DNA of 64,000 nt from Cytophagales bacterium (GTDB lineage: Bacteria; Bacteroidota; Bacteroidia; Cytophagales; Spirosomataceae), in the NCBI GenBank assembly GCA_013298025.1, contig JAAFJE010000011.1, positions 1 through 64,000 on the forward strand. The letters run 5' to 3'. A model generated the notes under the pieces. That model searched no databases, was not told the DNA's origin, and worked only from the letters and a program-made list of their open reading frames with translations. Numbering within the stretch: position 1 is the stretch's first letter; every line of letters starts with the position of its first letter. This document shows, in pieces, positions 8,723-17,599 of the stretch. The position numbers and the translations under genes are program-made.

Positions 8723-11161
8723 ATGACACAGCTTTTTTTTTGGAAAAATTGGCAAAAAAATACACAATACCTGTTCTTCTTCGCCTTTCTATCGTTCTTG
8801 ATTAGTATTGCTCTCCTTAGTTTTTTTCACATCAATTACTTACAAAACGTGATTCATTGGGATGTACTCAGCGAACTGGGCGAAACGTCTATCACGGTTG
8901 AACAGCATAAAATCGGGCAAGAAACCCTCTCCATTCCTGCCAAAGCATTTTTTGTGAGCGAGCAATTTCTTGCCTCAACTATGGCCATCAACACCACCGC
9001 CAATGGGCTATACCTGTGTTTGGCTTGTATAGCGTTGGCACTCATCCATACCGGACTCACCTTTTGTAGCCGTATTTGGTACTTGGCTTTGATGGGCTTA
9101 AATGTATTTTTACTCATGGCTTATCGTTGGGATTTATTGCTCAATAAGGCTGAAAACTGGGTTGGGTTGGGTATTATTTTGGGCTGTATAGTACTGAGTT
9201 ATACCTTTCATGCCTTATACACCCAACTCCATGCCCTCGGACGCTTTATTGGATTTTTCCTATTTTTTGCTCTTGCAGGAGGCATCTGTGTAGCCCTTTC
9301 GCCCATGCCGAATGGCATCGCTCATTTAGCGAGCTATCAGACTTTAGCAGGAATTGTTGGCACGGGGATTATCGCCTTTGGGTTGTCGTATGCCATACCA
9401 TATACTTTTCTGACAGTTACTACGAGCCAACCCAACGGACAAAGTTTACTCAACTTTACCGTACTGACTTTCACTTACCTTGCCAATGTATTGCTGGTGT
9501 TTCTGCACAACAACCACAGCATCGACTGGCAAATGCTTTACTTGAGTCCGTTTTTGTTGTTGGTGACTTCGTGTATCCTTGGACTATGGCAACTCAAAGC
9601 CCGCATGACTGTACTGGCAGCCATCATTCAGCGAGAATTTGCCGCCGTACTGCTCTTGCTTGGCTTAGGAATATGGGCCATAGCCACTTGTATGTATGCG
9701 TTTGCTACCGCCAACGACCCTTTGATTGAAGTGCTAGAAGACCTCATTGTTTATAGCCATTTGGTGATGGGTACGTTGTTTTACTTGTATGTGTTGGTAA
9801 ACTTTTACCCTTTGTTTACCAAACAAATGGCGGTGCATAAAGTGGTTTTCAAGCCTATCAATTTGCCCATTTATGTTTTTCGGATTGTGGCATTGATTGT
9901 TTTGATGGGGCTTTTTTCCATGAAATCTTTTTTTATCATCTACCAAACATGGGCAGGATTTTACAATGCACTGGGCGATAACGCCGTAGCCAACCAAGAT
10001 TATACATTTGCCGAAATCACCTACAAACAAGCCCTCAGTAAAGAATACCGCAACCACAAAACCAATTACGCCCTTGCGAGTTTGGCCTTGTGGCAAAACG
10101 ACAACGAAACAGCCGCTTTTTATTTCAAAAGAGCTTTAGAAAAAAATCCTTCACCTTTTGCCTACGAAGGATTAGCCCGCTCGTTTGCCGACAGAGAAAA
10201 GGTATTTGATGCCCTATTTGTCTTGAAAGAAGGACTGACACATTTTCCAGCAAATGGCGAATTACAAAACAACCTGGCGTATTTTTTTGTCCGTACCCAA
10301 GCCCCCGACTCGGCCTTGTTTTATTACCAAAAAGCCTTGTCAAACAGCCAGCAACCTGCCGTTGTGGCAGCCAACTTGCGGGCATTTTGGACAAAATTTG
10401 GTAGCCCTGCCCAGCAAGCAGAAGCCCTCCAAAGCAACGATACATATAAAACCCCAAGCTATCTGGCCAATACTTACGCCCTTTCCCTGAGTACTGCACA
10501 GAAGCCCGACCATATTGCCAAACCTACGCTCGACACCGCACTCAATGTTTCGACCTTTGCCTTACTTTATAACCAAGCTTTATGGCAAAAAGACAAAGGC
10601 GATTATTTGCCTTTGGAAAGCTACGCCATGAAAGCATCGAACGACCAGTTTTCAGAAGATTTACTTTTTGCTCATGCCATTCAGCAATATTATAAAGGCG
10701 ATAAACAATTGGTTTTTGAACAGCTTTGGGCTTGGGCAACCAACGACAGCACAGCAGCCAAAAGCAAATATTATCGTGTTTTACTGAATACTTTTATCAA
10801 AAAAGAAGCCCAAAGCCCTGTGAAAATACAAGCCATCAACAACGCCACAACGGCTCAGGTCATGGCTTGGCAACATCCACTCAATGCCGATGTACTTGAC
10901 GCTTTGGTGGCTTATCACAATCGACAGAAGCATCCAGAAACGGGCTATCAGTTACTCAACAATGCCCTCAAATGGCGACAAGACAACGCCAAAATCTGGC
11001 AGTTGTACATTCTACAAGCCCTGAGCATAGGCATGAAAAGCTATGCAGACGAAGCCTTGGCAAAGCTCCAAAAAAGTTTTCCAACCGATTATCAGCGTTT
11101 TCTACCTCAATATCAAGCTAAAATCGCTCTTATCGAAAAACAAAACGAGGGTTTTCAATAA
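8723..11161 (+). CDS. Multi-pass membrane protein with C-terminal TPR domain
   Basis: An 812-residue protein. Residues 1 to about 415 carry about ten hydrophobic membrane spans with no recognisable transport motif. The C-terminal half is soluble and made of TPR-like helix pairs (ALGDNAVANQDYTFAEITYK, LASLALWQNDNETAAFYFKR, FAYEGLARSFADREKVFDAL). This layout is common in Bacteroidota envelope proteins that assemble complexes, and the TPR domain probably binds a partner. The function is unknown. It stands divergent from atpD and 65 bp before an ABC ATPase in the same direction, so the two may be co-transcribed. Confidence 0.8.
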   Translation: MTQLFFWKNWQKNTQYLFFFAFLSFLISIALLSFFHINYLQNVIHWDVLSELGETSITVEQHKIGQETLSIPAKAFFVSEQFLASTMAINTTANGLYLCLACIALALIHTGLTFCSRIWYLALMGLNVFLLMAYRWDLLLNKAENWVGLGIILGCIVLSYTFHALYTQLHALGRFIGFFLFFALAGGICVALSPMPNGIAHLASYQTLAGIVGTGIIAFGLSYAIPYTFLTVTTSQPNGQSLLNFTVLTFTYLANVLLVFLHNNHSIDWQMLYLSPFLLLVTSCILGLWQLKARMTVLAAIIQREFAAVLLLLGLGIWAIATCMYAFATANDPLIEVLEDLIVYSHLVMGTLFYLYVLVNFYPLFTKQMAVHKVVFKPINLPIYVFRIVALIVLMGLFSMKSFFIIYQTWAGFYNALGDNAVANQDYTFAEITYKQALSKEYRNHKTNYALASLALWQNDNETAAFYFKRALEKNPSPFAYEGLARSFADREKVFDALFVLKEGLTHFPANGELQNNLAYFFVRTQAPDSALFYYQKALSNSQQPAVVAANLRAFWTKFGSPAQQAEALQSNDTYKTPSYLANTYALSLSTAQKPDHIAKPTLDTALNVSTFALLYNQALWQKDKGDYLPLESYAMKASNDQFSEDLLFAHAIQQYYKGDKQLVFEQLWAWATNDSTAAKSKYYRVLLNTFIKKEAQSPVKIQAINNATTAQVMAWQHPLNADVLDALVAYHNRQKHPETGYQLLNNALKWRQDNAKIWQLYILQALSIGMKSYADEALAKLQKSFPTDYQRFLPQYQAKIALIEKQNEGFQ

Positions 11162-11226
11162 ATCACTAAGTTTGTCGGAAATGTTGCTTATCCAACAACC
11201 TGTATTCACATTTAGCATTTGTCGTA

Positions 11227-11934
11227 ATGAAAATCATCCAAACTAACCAGATTTCTAAACGCTACATCATGGGCGAAGAGATTATCGACGCACTCAAATC
11301 AGTTACTATTGAAGTAGAAAAAGGAGAATATGTTGCGTTTATGGGGCCGTCGGGTTCGGGCAAATCTACATTGATGAATATTGTAGGATGCCTAGATACG
11401 CCTACGACTGGCACTTACATTTTGAATGGACAAGATGTAAGCCAAATGAGCGATAACGCCTTGGCAACGGTACGCAACAAAGAAATTGGCTTTGTATTTC
11501 AAACCTTCAACTTATTGCCCCGACAAACAGCCCTCGACAACGTAGCTTTACCACTCATTTACGCTGGTTACTCTAAGGCCGACCGCATCGAAAAGGCTAT
11601 GCTTGCCCTCAAAGGTGTGGGTCTTGAAAACCGGGCTGGACACAAGCCCAATGAACTTTCGGGAGGGCAACGCCAGCGTGTAGCAGTGGCAAGGGCTTTG
11701 GTTAATGACCCTTCTATCCTACTCGCCGATGAACCCACAGGAAACCTTGATACCAAAACCTCTTACGAAATCATGGATTTGTTCGACCAATTACATTCAA
11801 AAGGCAATACGATTGTGATGGTAACACACGAAGATGATATAGCCCAATACGCCCATCGCATCTTACGATTGAGAGATGGATTGGTAGAAAGCGATAAAAT
11901 CAACACCAATGTACGCAAAGCAAAGACTTTATAA
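11227..11934 (+). CDS. ABC transporter ATP-binding protein, MacB/LolD type
   Basis: A 235-residue ATPase. The Walker A motif GPSGSGKST is at about residues 40-48, a Q-loop (VFQTFNLLP) follows, the signature LSGGQRQRV is near 143, and Walker B is [12 protein letters not shown]. The sequence belongs to the LolD/MacB/FtsE-like subfamily, which powers lipoprotein release or macrolide/peptide efflux through FtsX-type permeases. No permease gene lies next to it; the following gene is a tRNA, so its partner must be elsewhere. The upstream membrane-TPR protein could be associated but has no FtsX features I can see. Confidence 0.9.
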   Translation: MKIIQTNQISKRYIMGEEIIDALKSVTIEVEKGEYVAFMGPSGSGKSTLMNIVGCLDTPTTGTYILNGQDVSQMSDNALATVRNKEIGFVFQTFNLLPRQTALDNVALPLIYAGYSKADRIEKAMLALKGVGLENRAGHKPNELSGGQRQRVAVARALVNDPSILLADEPTGNLDTKTSYEIMDLFDQLHSKGNTIVMVTHEDDIAQYAHRILRLRDGLVESDKINTNVRKAKTL

Positions 11935-11986
11935 AAAACTACAAATCAAGCATTTATAAATTTTTTAAAAAATATTTACCCAAAAA

Positions 11987-12018
11987 TTTGCATTATATAT
12001 TCCAACCTACTAATTTTG
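11987..12018 (+). promoter_or_regulatory. promoter of the intron-containing tRNA gene
   Basis: TTTG (11987-11990), a 20-nt spacer and TAATTTTG (12011-12018) match the Bacteroidota -33/-7 consensus (TTTG, TAnnTTTG) very well. Transcription would start about 10 nt before the mature tRNA 5' end at 12035. Confidence 0.75.
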
Positions 12019-12034
12019 CAGTCCAATACAACAC

Positions 12035-12369
12035 CGCAGGATGGAGCAGTAGGTAGCTCGTTGGGCTCAAGTTGTTGCAAAATTGAAAACTTTAGATTCA
12101 CTCGTTTAGAGTTTTTTACATCAATTTGCAAAGGGGCTGCGTAGAAAGAAATTTTTACGTGATTTTTTGTCAAATTCGGGGAAGCCTTAGAGTATGGTAA
12201 TCCCGAGCCAAGCTTTGAGAAATCAAAGAAGGTGTAGAGACTGAATGGCAAATACCTGACCGAGCAATCGAAGGTAAAGAGACAGTCCAGACCACAAACA
12301 GAAATGGTAGCGAAAGCTATAGTGGTAAGCATAACCCAAAGGCCGCAGGTTCGAGTCCTGCTCCTGCTA
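12035..12369 (+). tRNA. initiator tRNA-Met (CAT), interrupted by a group I intron
   Basis: The exons are 12035-12067 and 12330-12369; joined they give a 73-nt tRNA without encoded CCA. Acceptor arm: CGCAGGA with TCCTGCT, leaving C1 opposite T72 unpaired, a hallmark of bacterial initiator tRNA. D arm: GAGC/GCTC. Anticodon arm: TTGGG-CTCATAA-CCCAA, with GGG/CCC pairs typical of initiators and anticodon CAT. T arm: GCAGG-TTCGAGT-CCTGC. Discriminator A is at 12369. The anticodon loop is split after U33, exactly before the anticodon. A tRNA scan without group I intron handling would probably miss this gene. Splicing is needed to make a functional initiator, so the intron must be active if this is the only copy. 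Confidence 0.93.
12068..12329 (+). mobile_element. group I self-splicing intron in tRNA-fMet anticodon loop
   Basis: A 262-nt intron. The 5' exon ends in U (12067) and the intron ends in G (12329), as group I chemistry requires. Core helices I can pair by eye: P3 TGTCA (12168-12172) with TGGCA (12246-12250); P4 TCGGG (12176-12180) with CCCGA (12202-12206); P5 GCC with GGT; P6 CTTTG (12213-12217) with CAAAG (12224-12228); P7 GACTG (12239-12243) with CAGTC (12283-12287); P8 TACCT (12253-12257) with AGGTA (12272-12276); P9 TAGC-GAAA-GCTA (12308-12319). P1 may use GGCT at 12135-12138 as guide; that is uncertain. No reading frame lies inside. Subgroup IC3 is likely from size and site, not proven. 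Confidence 0.93.
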
Positions 12370-12377
12370 CTAATTTT

Positions 12378-12420
12378 AAAAGCCAATTATTTGAAATTCA
12401 AGTAGTTGGCTTTTTATTTT
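12378..12420 (+). terminator. terminator after tRNA
   Basis: AAAAGCCAA (12378-12386) pairs with TTGGCTTTT (12406-12414), followed by a T-rich tract. It ends the tRNA transcript 63 bp before the endonuclease start codon, so the endonuclease is outside the tRNA transcription unit. Confidence 0.8.
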
Positions 12421-12432
12421 GTCTATACTTTT

Positions 12433-12883
12433 ATGAATACTGATACTAAGCTCAAAGGTGATATTGCAGAACAAGCAGTAATATATAATGCACTTAAAAA
12501 AGGCTGGGGTGTACTAAAACCTATAGGTGATAGACTTCCATACGATTTAGTTTTAGATATAGATGGTTCGCTCATTTAAAATACAAGTAAAAAGTGCTTG
12601 GTTTGATGAAAAAAGACAAAATTTTGTCGTAGATAACAGGCGAACCAAGACTAATCGACGTAGAATGGTTAGAACATACTACCATGCAAGTGATTTTGAT
12701 TTTGCTATCGTTTATATTGAGCAATTAGAAGTATTCTATATCATCCCTGTGCTTACTTTTATTAGCTACAGTTCTGAAATTCATTTAGTTGAAATGCAAA
12801 ATCGACAACGAAGAGCCAAATCATTCGAGTTTAGAGAAGCGTGGCATCTTCTTCAGAAATCTTCTTTGTCTCCAACTACTTAA
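12433..12883 (+). pseudogene. frameshifted PD-(D/E)XK homing endonuclease (I-Ssp6803I-like)
   Basis: The frame opens at the ATG at 12433 and reads KGDIAEQAVIYNALKKGWGV, KPIGDRLPYDLVLDIDGSLI, then hits TAA at 12577-12579. One extra T in the run at 12575-12577 shifts the frame; reading on in the next frame gives KIQVKSAWFDEKRQNFVVDN to the stop at 12883. Repaired, the protein is 149 residues with the catalytic pattern YDLVLD...KIQVK of the group I intron-associated PD-(D/E)XK endonucleases (PF11645). The founder, I-Ssp6803I (about 150 residues), cuts tRNA-fMet genes and is encoded by a cyanobacterial tRNA-fMet intron. Here the gene lies just downstream of the tRNA, not in the intron. Probably inactive; a sequencing error or +1 frameshifting cannot be excluded. 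Confidence 0.85.
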
Positions 12884-12894
12884 AAAGGCTTTTA

Positions 12895-13800
12895 ATGGAA
12901 CAACTCAATCATAAAGCTGGCTTTGTCAGTATCATTGGCAAACCCAATGTTGGTAAATCTACCTTAATGAATGTCTTGGTAGGCGAACGCCTCTCTATCA
13001 TTACTTCAAAAGCCCAAACGACTCGGCATCGTATCATGGGTATTTTGAATGGAAAACACCAAGATACCGATTTTCAATTGGTTTACTCCGATACGCCCGG
13101 TATTATTTTACCTAAATATGAGCTTCATAAGTCGATGATGACTTTTGTGCATAGCTCGCTAGAGGATGCCGATATTATTTTGTTTGTCACAGATATTTTT
13201 GAAAAATACGACGAAGACAACGTAATCGACAAGCTTCGCCGCATCGACCACGTGCCTGTTTTTCTGCTTATCAATAAAATTGATTTGGCAACAGAAGAAC
13301 AAGTACAAGAGAAAATTGCCCATTGGCGTGAGCGTTTTCCAACCCAAGAAATTATTCCGATTTCGGCTTTAGCCCAACAAAATATTGGACTGATTTTCGA
13401 TAAAGTCGTAGAAAGATTGCCTGTTCATCCGCCTTATTTCGACAAAGATGAACTAACCGACAAGCCCGAACGCTTTTTTGCAGCAGAGATTATCCGAGAG
13501 AAAATCTTTAAGAATTATAAAAAAGAAGTGCCTTACTCTTGCGAAGTAGCCATTGTGAGCTTTAAAGAAGAAGAACGCATCATTCGGATTTCTGCCGAAA
13601 TTTATGTCGAACGCATTACGCAAAGGGCTATCCTTATCGGGCATAAAGGCGAATCTATCAAAAAAGTAGGTACGCAAGCCAGAGAAGAAATGGAACAGTT
13701 TTTCGGGAAAAAGGTCTTTCTCGAACAATTTATCAAAGTTGAACCCGACTGGCGACAAAAAGCCCAAAAACTCAAACAGTTTGGGTATAGTCAGGATTAA
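12895..13800 (+). CDS. era: GTPase Era
   Basis: A 301-residue protein, starting at the ATG at 12895 (MEQLNHKAGFVSIIGKPN); the longer frame upstream overlaps the endonuclease gene and is not needed. The G1 motif is GKPNVGKST, G3 is DTPG, G4 is NKID and G5 is ISA. The C-terminal KH domain carries the GHKGESIKKVG loop and ends in KVEPDWRQ. Era binds the 3' end of 16S rRNA and assists 30S subunit assembly at the membrane-associated ribosome pool. It lies 280 bp upstream of der, the other ribosomal GTPase, in the same direction, as often seen in Bacteroidota. Confidence 0.97.
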   Translation: MEQLNHKAGFVSIIGKPNVGKSTLMNVLVGERLSIITSKAQTTRHRIMGILNGKHQDTDFQLVYSDTPGIILPKYELHKSMMTFVHSSLEDADIILFVTDIFEKYDEDNVIDKLRRIDHVPVFLLINKIDLATEEQVQEKIAHWRERFPTQEIIPISALAQQNIGLIFDKVVERLPVHPPYFDKDELTDKPERFFAAEIIREKIFKNYKKEVPYSCEVAIVSFKEEERIIRISAEIYVERITQRAILIGHKGESIKKVGTQAREEMEQFFGKKVFLEQFIKVEPDWRQKAQKLKQFGYSQD

Positions 13801-14080
13801 GTTATTGAGTGATTTGTGATTGAGTGATTGAGTAAATTACGAGTTAATAAATTGATTTTCATTTATTTAATCAAAACAAAAGCGTCATATTCTAAAAATA
13901 AAATCACCAATTCACAATTGGCTCATTCACAATTTTGCATTAATACTTATCTCATACATTCTTCTACCCCTAGCATAAACATCATTTTTTCAACCGAGGT
14001 GCTTAGATACAACAATTGTCGTGGAGATAATGCAAGCAATCGCTTATGTATCTAGGAAACAGCTCAAAACATATCATAAA

Positions 14081-15403
14081 ATGTCAAATATTGTAGCTAT
14101 TGTAGGTCGCCCAAACGTGGGCAAATCTACGCTTTTCAACCGCCTTATCGAACAAAAAAAGGCGATTATGGACAACGTTTCGGGTGTAACCCGTGACCGC
14201 CACTATGGTTTTGCCGAATGGACGGGCAAATACTTTACTGTCATTGATACAGGTGGCTATGTGCATGGCTCAGAAGATACCTTTGAAGAGGCCATTCGTG
14301 AGCAAGTAGAATTGGCAATTGAAGAAGCCAGTGTGTTGTTGTTTGTGGTTGACTGCCAAACGGGCTTAACCGATTTAGATAAAGATTTTGCAAGCGTTTT
14401 GCGTCGTTCTAAAAAGCCTGTGTATGTGGTTGCCAACAAAGCCGATACGTATGAAAAAGGACTCAATGCAGCCGAATTTTATGAATTAGGTATAGGCGAC
14501 CCTTATACGATTGCGGCAGAAAGTGGCTCTGGTACAGGCGATTTACTCGACCAAGTAGTGAGTCATTTCCCCGAAGAAGGCACAGAAAACCCTTATGCAG
14601 GGATTCCGAAAATTGCTATTTTGGGCAAACCCAACGTAGGTAAATCTTCCTTCCTAAATGCCCTGTTAGGTAAAGAGCGTAGCATCGTGACCGATATTGC
14701 TGGTACAACCCGTGATGCCATCGACAATCATTATACGCTTTATGGCAAAGATTTTATCATTACAGATACCGCTGGGATTCGTCGCAAAGCGAAAATCGAC
14801 GATAACCTCGAATACTACTCTATCTTACGCTCGCTCAAAGCAATGGAAGAATGCGACGTAGCGGTGGTAGTCGTAGATGCCACTACCATCGACCCACTCA
14901 CAGGCTTGCAAGCCCAAGATATGAACATCATTTCGATGGCCGATAAAGCTAAAAAAGGCATTGTATTGATGATTAATAAATGGGATTTGGTAGAAAAAGA
15001 TTCGATGACTTCTAAACGTTTGGAAGATGCCATTCGCCAACGTCTAGCACCGATTAATTATATGCCTATCATTTTTACTTCGGTAAAAGACAAAGTGCGT
15101 ATTTTTCAGGCGGTAGAAAAAGTATTGGAGGTATATGAAAACAAAACCAAACGTATTGCTACTTCTGTGCTCAACGATGTGATGTTGAAGGTAATCGAAA
15201 ATTATCCTCCTCCAGCTTGGAAAGGAAAATACATCAAAATCAAGTACATTACGCAATTGCCTACCAAATCGCCGTCGTTTGTGTTATTCTGTAATTTACC
15301 TCAATACATCAGAGAAAGTTACGAACGCTATTTGGAAAATAAGTTTAGAGAACATTTTGATTTCTCAGGTGTTCCGATTCAATTATTTTTCCGTAAAAAA
15401 TAA
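14081..15403 (+). CDS. der: Ribosome biogenesis GTPase Der (EngA)
   Basis: A 440-residue protein, starting at the ATG at 14081 (MSNIVAIVGRPNVGKST); the upstream in-frame extension of 20 residues does not match the family. It has two consecutive G domains: GRPNVGKST near residue 9 with DTGG, and GKPNVGKSS near 185 with DTAG and NKWD, then a C-terminal KH-like domain (YIKIKYITQLPTKSPSFVLF). The double GTPase is essential for 50S subunit maturation. The gap 13801-14080 after era is AT-rich with GAGTGATT repeats and no gene. Confidence 0.97.
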   Translation: MSNIVAIVGRPNVGKSTLFNRLIEQKKAIMDNVSGVTRDRHYGFAEWTGKYFTVIDTGGYVHGSEDTFEEAIREQVELAIEEASVLLFVVDCQTGLTDLDKDFASVLRRSKKPVYVVANKADTYEKGLNAAEFYELGIGDPYTIAAESGSGTGDLLDQVVSHFPEEGTENPYAGIPKIAILGKPNVGKSSFLNALLGKERSIVTDIAGTTRDAIDNHYTLYGKDFIITDTAGIRRKAKIDDNLEYYSILRSLKAMEECDVAVVVVDATTIDPLTGLQAQDMNIISMADKAKKGIVLMINKWDLVEKDSMTSKRLEDAIRQRLAPINYMPIIFTSVKDKVRIFQAVEKVLEVYENKTKRIATSVLNDVMLKVIENYPPPAWKGKYIKIKYITQLPTKSPSFVLFCNLPQYIRESYERYLENKFREHFDFSGVPIQLFFRKK

Positions 15404-15420
15404 ACGTATCAACCTACGTC

Positions 15421-15466
15421 ACGCCCCATTTTATCGCTTCCATCAGCATAAAATGGGGCGTATTGC
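15421..15466 (+). terminator. terminator after der
   Basis: ACGCCCCATTTTAT (15421-15434) is perfectly complementary to ATAAAATGGGGCGT (15448-15461), with a 13-nt loop, 17 bp after the der stop. The rest of the gap to 15703 shows no gene. Confidence 0.8.
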
Positions 15467-15703
15467 TTTAAAAATAGGCAACCATACCCATCCATCGCTT
15501 CTAAAGTATCATAACACACTACCCAGCAAAGGGCAAGTGTTGTAGCCATACCAAACGATACGCTACAACAGGTAGAATACGAGAAAACTGACAGTTGTAC
15601 TTATGTTGAAAGCAATATGGATTAAAGGACAGACAAAAACAGAGAAAATAAACAAACATCTATCAATAATTTGTAAATTTACTGACTAACAATTAGATAA
15701 AAG

Positions 15704-16540
15704 ATGAAGGCTAAATATGTAAACCCATTTACGGACTTTGGTTTTAAGAAAATCTTCGGAGAAGAAGCTAGTAAACCATCACTTATCGACTTCCTAAATG
15801 CGTTATTACCAAACAAAGGTAAAATCGTTGATTTGATTTTTAAAAATAACGAGCAACTTGGACAGACAGACGCTGATCGAAAAGCCATTTATGATATCTA
15901 CTGTGAAAATGAAAAAGGTGAAAAGTTTATAGTAGAACTACAAAAAGCCAAACAGAACTATTTCAAAGAAAGAACGATTTACTACTCAACTTTCCCAATT
16001 AGAGAACAAGCTGAAAGGGGAGAATGGAATTATAATCTGAAAGCAGTTTATTGTGTTGGCATTTTAGACTTTACATTTGATGATTATGAATCTGAACCTG
16101 AAAAAAAAGAGGTTGTTCATACCATCAAATTAAAAAATCAACATGGCAAAACATTTTATGAAAAACTGACTTTTATCTATCTTGAAATGCCCAACTTCAA
16201 ACGAAAGGAAAACGAACTTGAAACCCGTTTGGATAAATGGCTTTATTTTATCAAATATTTAGAAGATTTCCAGACCATTCCATCGATATTTATCGACGAA
16301 GTGTTTAGTCAAGCCTTTGAGAAAGCTGAACTTGCAAAACTTGGACAAGAAGAATTAGCAAATTATGAAAGCAGCTTGAAAACCTATAGAGACTTGAAGG
16401 GAGTTATTGACACAGCTTTTGACGAAGGGATAAATGAAGGAATTTTAAAAGTTGCAAGAAAGATGAAACTCAGAGGGCTTTCACCTTTGGATATTTCCGA
16501 TTTGACAGGGCTTTCAGAAACAGAAATAAGCAAACTGTGA
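15704..16540 (+). CDS. Rpn family PD-(D/E)XK nuclease / putative transposase
   Basis: A 278-residue protein of the PDDEXK transposase-like family (PF12784). It starts with the characteristic YVNPFTDFGFKKIFG, followed by the nuclease core TDADRKAIYDIY and FIVELQKAKQ, supplying the D...D...ExQ/K metal site. The end (MKLRGLSPLDISDLTGLSET) is a helix-turn-helix tail usual in the family. Related Rpn proteins promote RecA-independent recombination and can degrade DNA; others are toxin- or phage-defence-linked. The gene converges on the type III CRISPR-Cas operon with a 370-bp gap. No terminal inverted repeats or target duplications are visible, so it is not shown to be a mobile unit. Confidence 0.88.
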   Translation: MKAKYVNPFTDFGFKKIFGEEASKPSLIDFLNALLPNKGKIVDLIFKNNEQLGQTDADRKAIYDIYCENEKGEKFIVELQKAKQNYFKERTIYYSTFPIREQAERGEWNYNLKAVYCVGILDFTFDDYESEPEKKEVVHTIKLKNQHGKTFYEKLTFIYLEMPNFKRKENELETRLDKWLYFIKYLEDFQTIPSIFIDEVFSQAFEKAELAKLGQEELANYESSLKTYRDLKGVIDTAFDEGINEGILKVARKMKLRGLSPLDISDLTGLSETEISKL

Positions 16541-16909
16541 AAAAATACTGTTCCACATAAGAGTTAATGACAAGCAAGGCAGATGGAATGAAGTTGAGTT
16601 TTTATTTTTAAATATTGGTACTATACATTCTCTTGGTGCCATAGATATTATTATTTGTTAGGGGCATTTCATTATCTATTTTTGAATAAACGGGCTAAGT
16701 AGTTTTTTGGGGGTAAAACTAAAAAAATATAGCAACTTTTGCTTTTTTAAGACTTTTTACTTGGCTCTTTTTTCTTAACCCAAATAGAAGTAATATCATG
16801 CGTTTACCCTATTTTTCCTGAACAGTTCTGTCAACCATTTTTGCCACAGGATATAATCTAAGTGGCAATCATATTGAAATGATTAATCATGAATTTTATC
16901 GAATGCTTG
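16541..16909. other. convergent gap, no gene seen
   Basis: 369 bp between the Rpn gene and cas6. It is AT-rich. I looked for CRISPR repeats with regular spacing and saw none; there is no clear hairpin terminator either. Confidence 0.6.
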
Positions 16910-17599
16910 CTAAGATATTCTTACTTGTTTTAATTGTCTTTGTGTACCAAATCCAATACTTTTTCTTTTACCCAAACCTATATGGTTGGGAAGATTGATA
17001 TTGGAATAGTACGAAATATTAAATGCTTTCATTTTTATTTCATCAGTATGAGTATAAACAGAAGTGAAGCCAATATCTTCTACAGTTTCAATTTGAACTA
17101 CCAAATCTTGATTGAGCATTTCAAAGCCAATATTTTGACAGAAATCTAAAATATTATTAACAATCATTTTTTCTAACTCTGTTACTCTATTAACTAAACC
17201 TTTTTGGGTAATCCATGCCTCCAGATTACTCGAATTAAAAGGTAAAAAGTAATGGATATAATAGAGCGATGGCTCATCCAACATGATTATTTCTGTATTC
17301 CAACTTTCTAATTGAAAAGAAGCCATTTCTGGCGGCAATTCGCATAGATATTTCCCAATAAGCTCGCTGATAGCTTCGCAACCCTCTTCTATCCCAAACA
17401 AAGATGCTTTGCCTTTGTAAGAACGAAATTGAATTAAAGGGTATCTCATCATGTTTCCACCATCGGGCGTATGATTATGAAAAAGAGCATTTTGCCATTC
17501 CATTAAATCATTAATAAAACTTCTAAAAAAAATAATTTCACCGCTTTTCAAAGGCATATTTGGAAAAATCAACTGCAATGTTTTTATATTTTTTGCCAT
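16910..17599 (-). CDS. cas6: CRISPR-associated endoribonuclease Cas6
   Basis: A 229-residue protein, last gene of the type III-A operon. The C-terminal glycine-rich motif (HIGLGKRKSIGFGTQRQ) is the Cas6 signature of the second RAMP fold. Cas6 cuts precursor CRISPR RNA within each repeat to give intermediate crRNAs for the Csm complex. The start overlaps the end of csm5 by 16 bp, showing translational coupling. A His-containing N-terminal stretch (FHNHTPDGGNMMRYP) could supply the general acid, but I cannot assign the catalytic residue. Its presence implies that a CRISPR array exists somewhere in the genome, although none is seen here. Confidence 0.85.
   Translation of the reverse strand: MAKNIKTLQLIFPNMPLKSGEIIFFRSFINDLMEWQNALFHNHTPDGGNMMRYPLIQFRSYKGKASLFGIEEGCEAISELIGKYLCELPPEMASFQLESWNTEIIMLDEPSLYYIHYFLPFNSSNLEAWITQKGLVNRVTELEKMIVNNILDFCQNIGFEMLNQDLVVQIETVEDIGFTSVYTHTDEIKMKAFNISYYSNINLPNHIGLGKRKSIGFGTQRQLKQVRIS

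Noticed and set aside
12300-12369. A stand-alone or decayed tRNA at the 3' exon
   Set aside because: The missing 5' half is found intact at 12035-12067 and the intervening sequence folds as a group I intron.
11976-12386. 136-residue minus-strand frame over the tRNA
   Set aside because: It covers the tRNA and intron in antisense; no homology and explained by RNA structure.
12577-12579. Programmed +1 frameshift at ATT TAA in the endonuclease gene
   Set aside because: The site has no prfB-like Shine-Dalgarno spacing or stem-loop; decay by one inserted T is simpler.
15704-16540. Rpn-type gene as CRISPR ancillary effector
   Set aside because: It is on the opposite strand, 370 bp away, and the family is widespread without CRISPR; kept as an independent gene.
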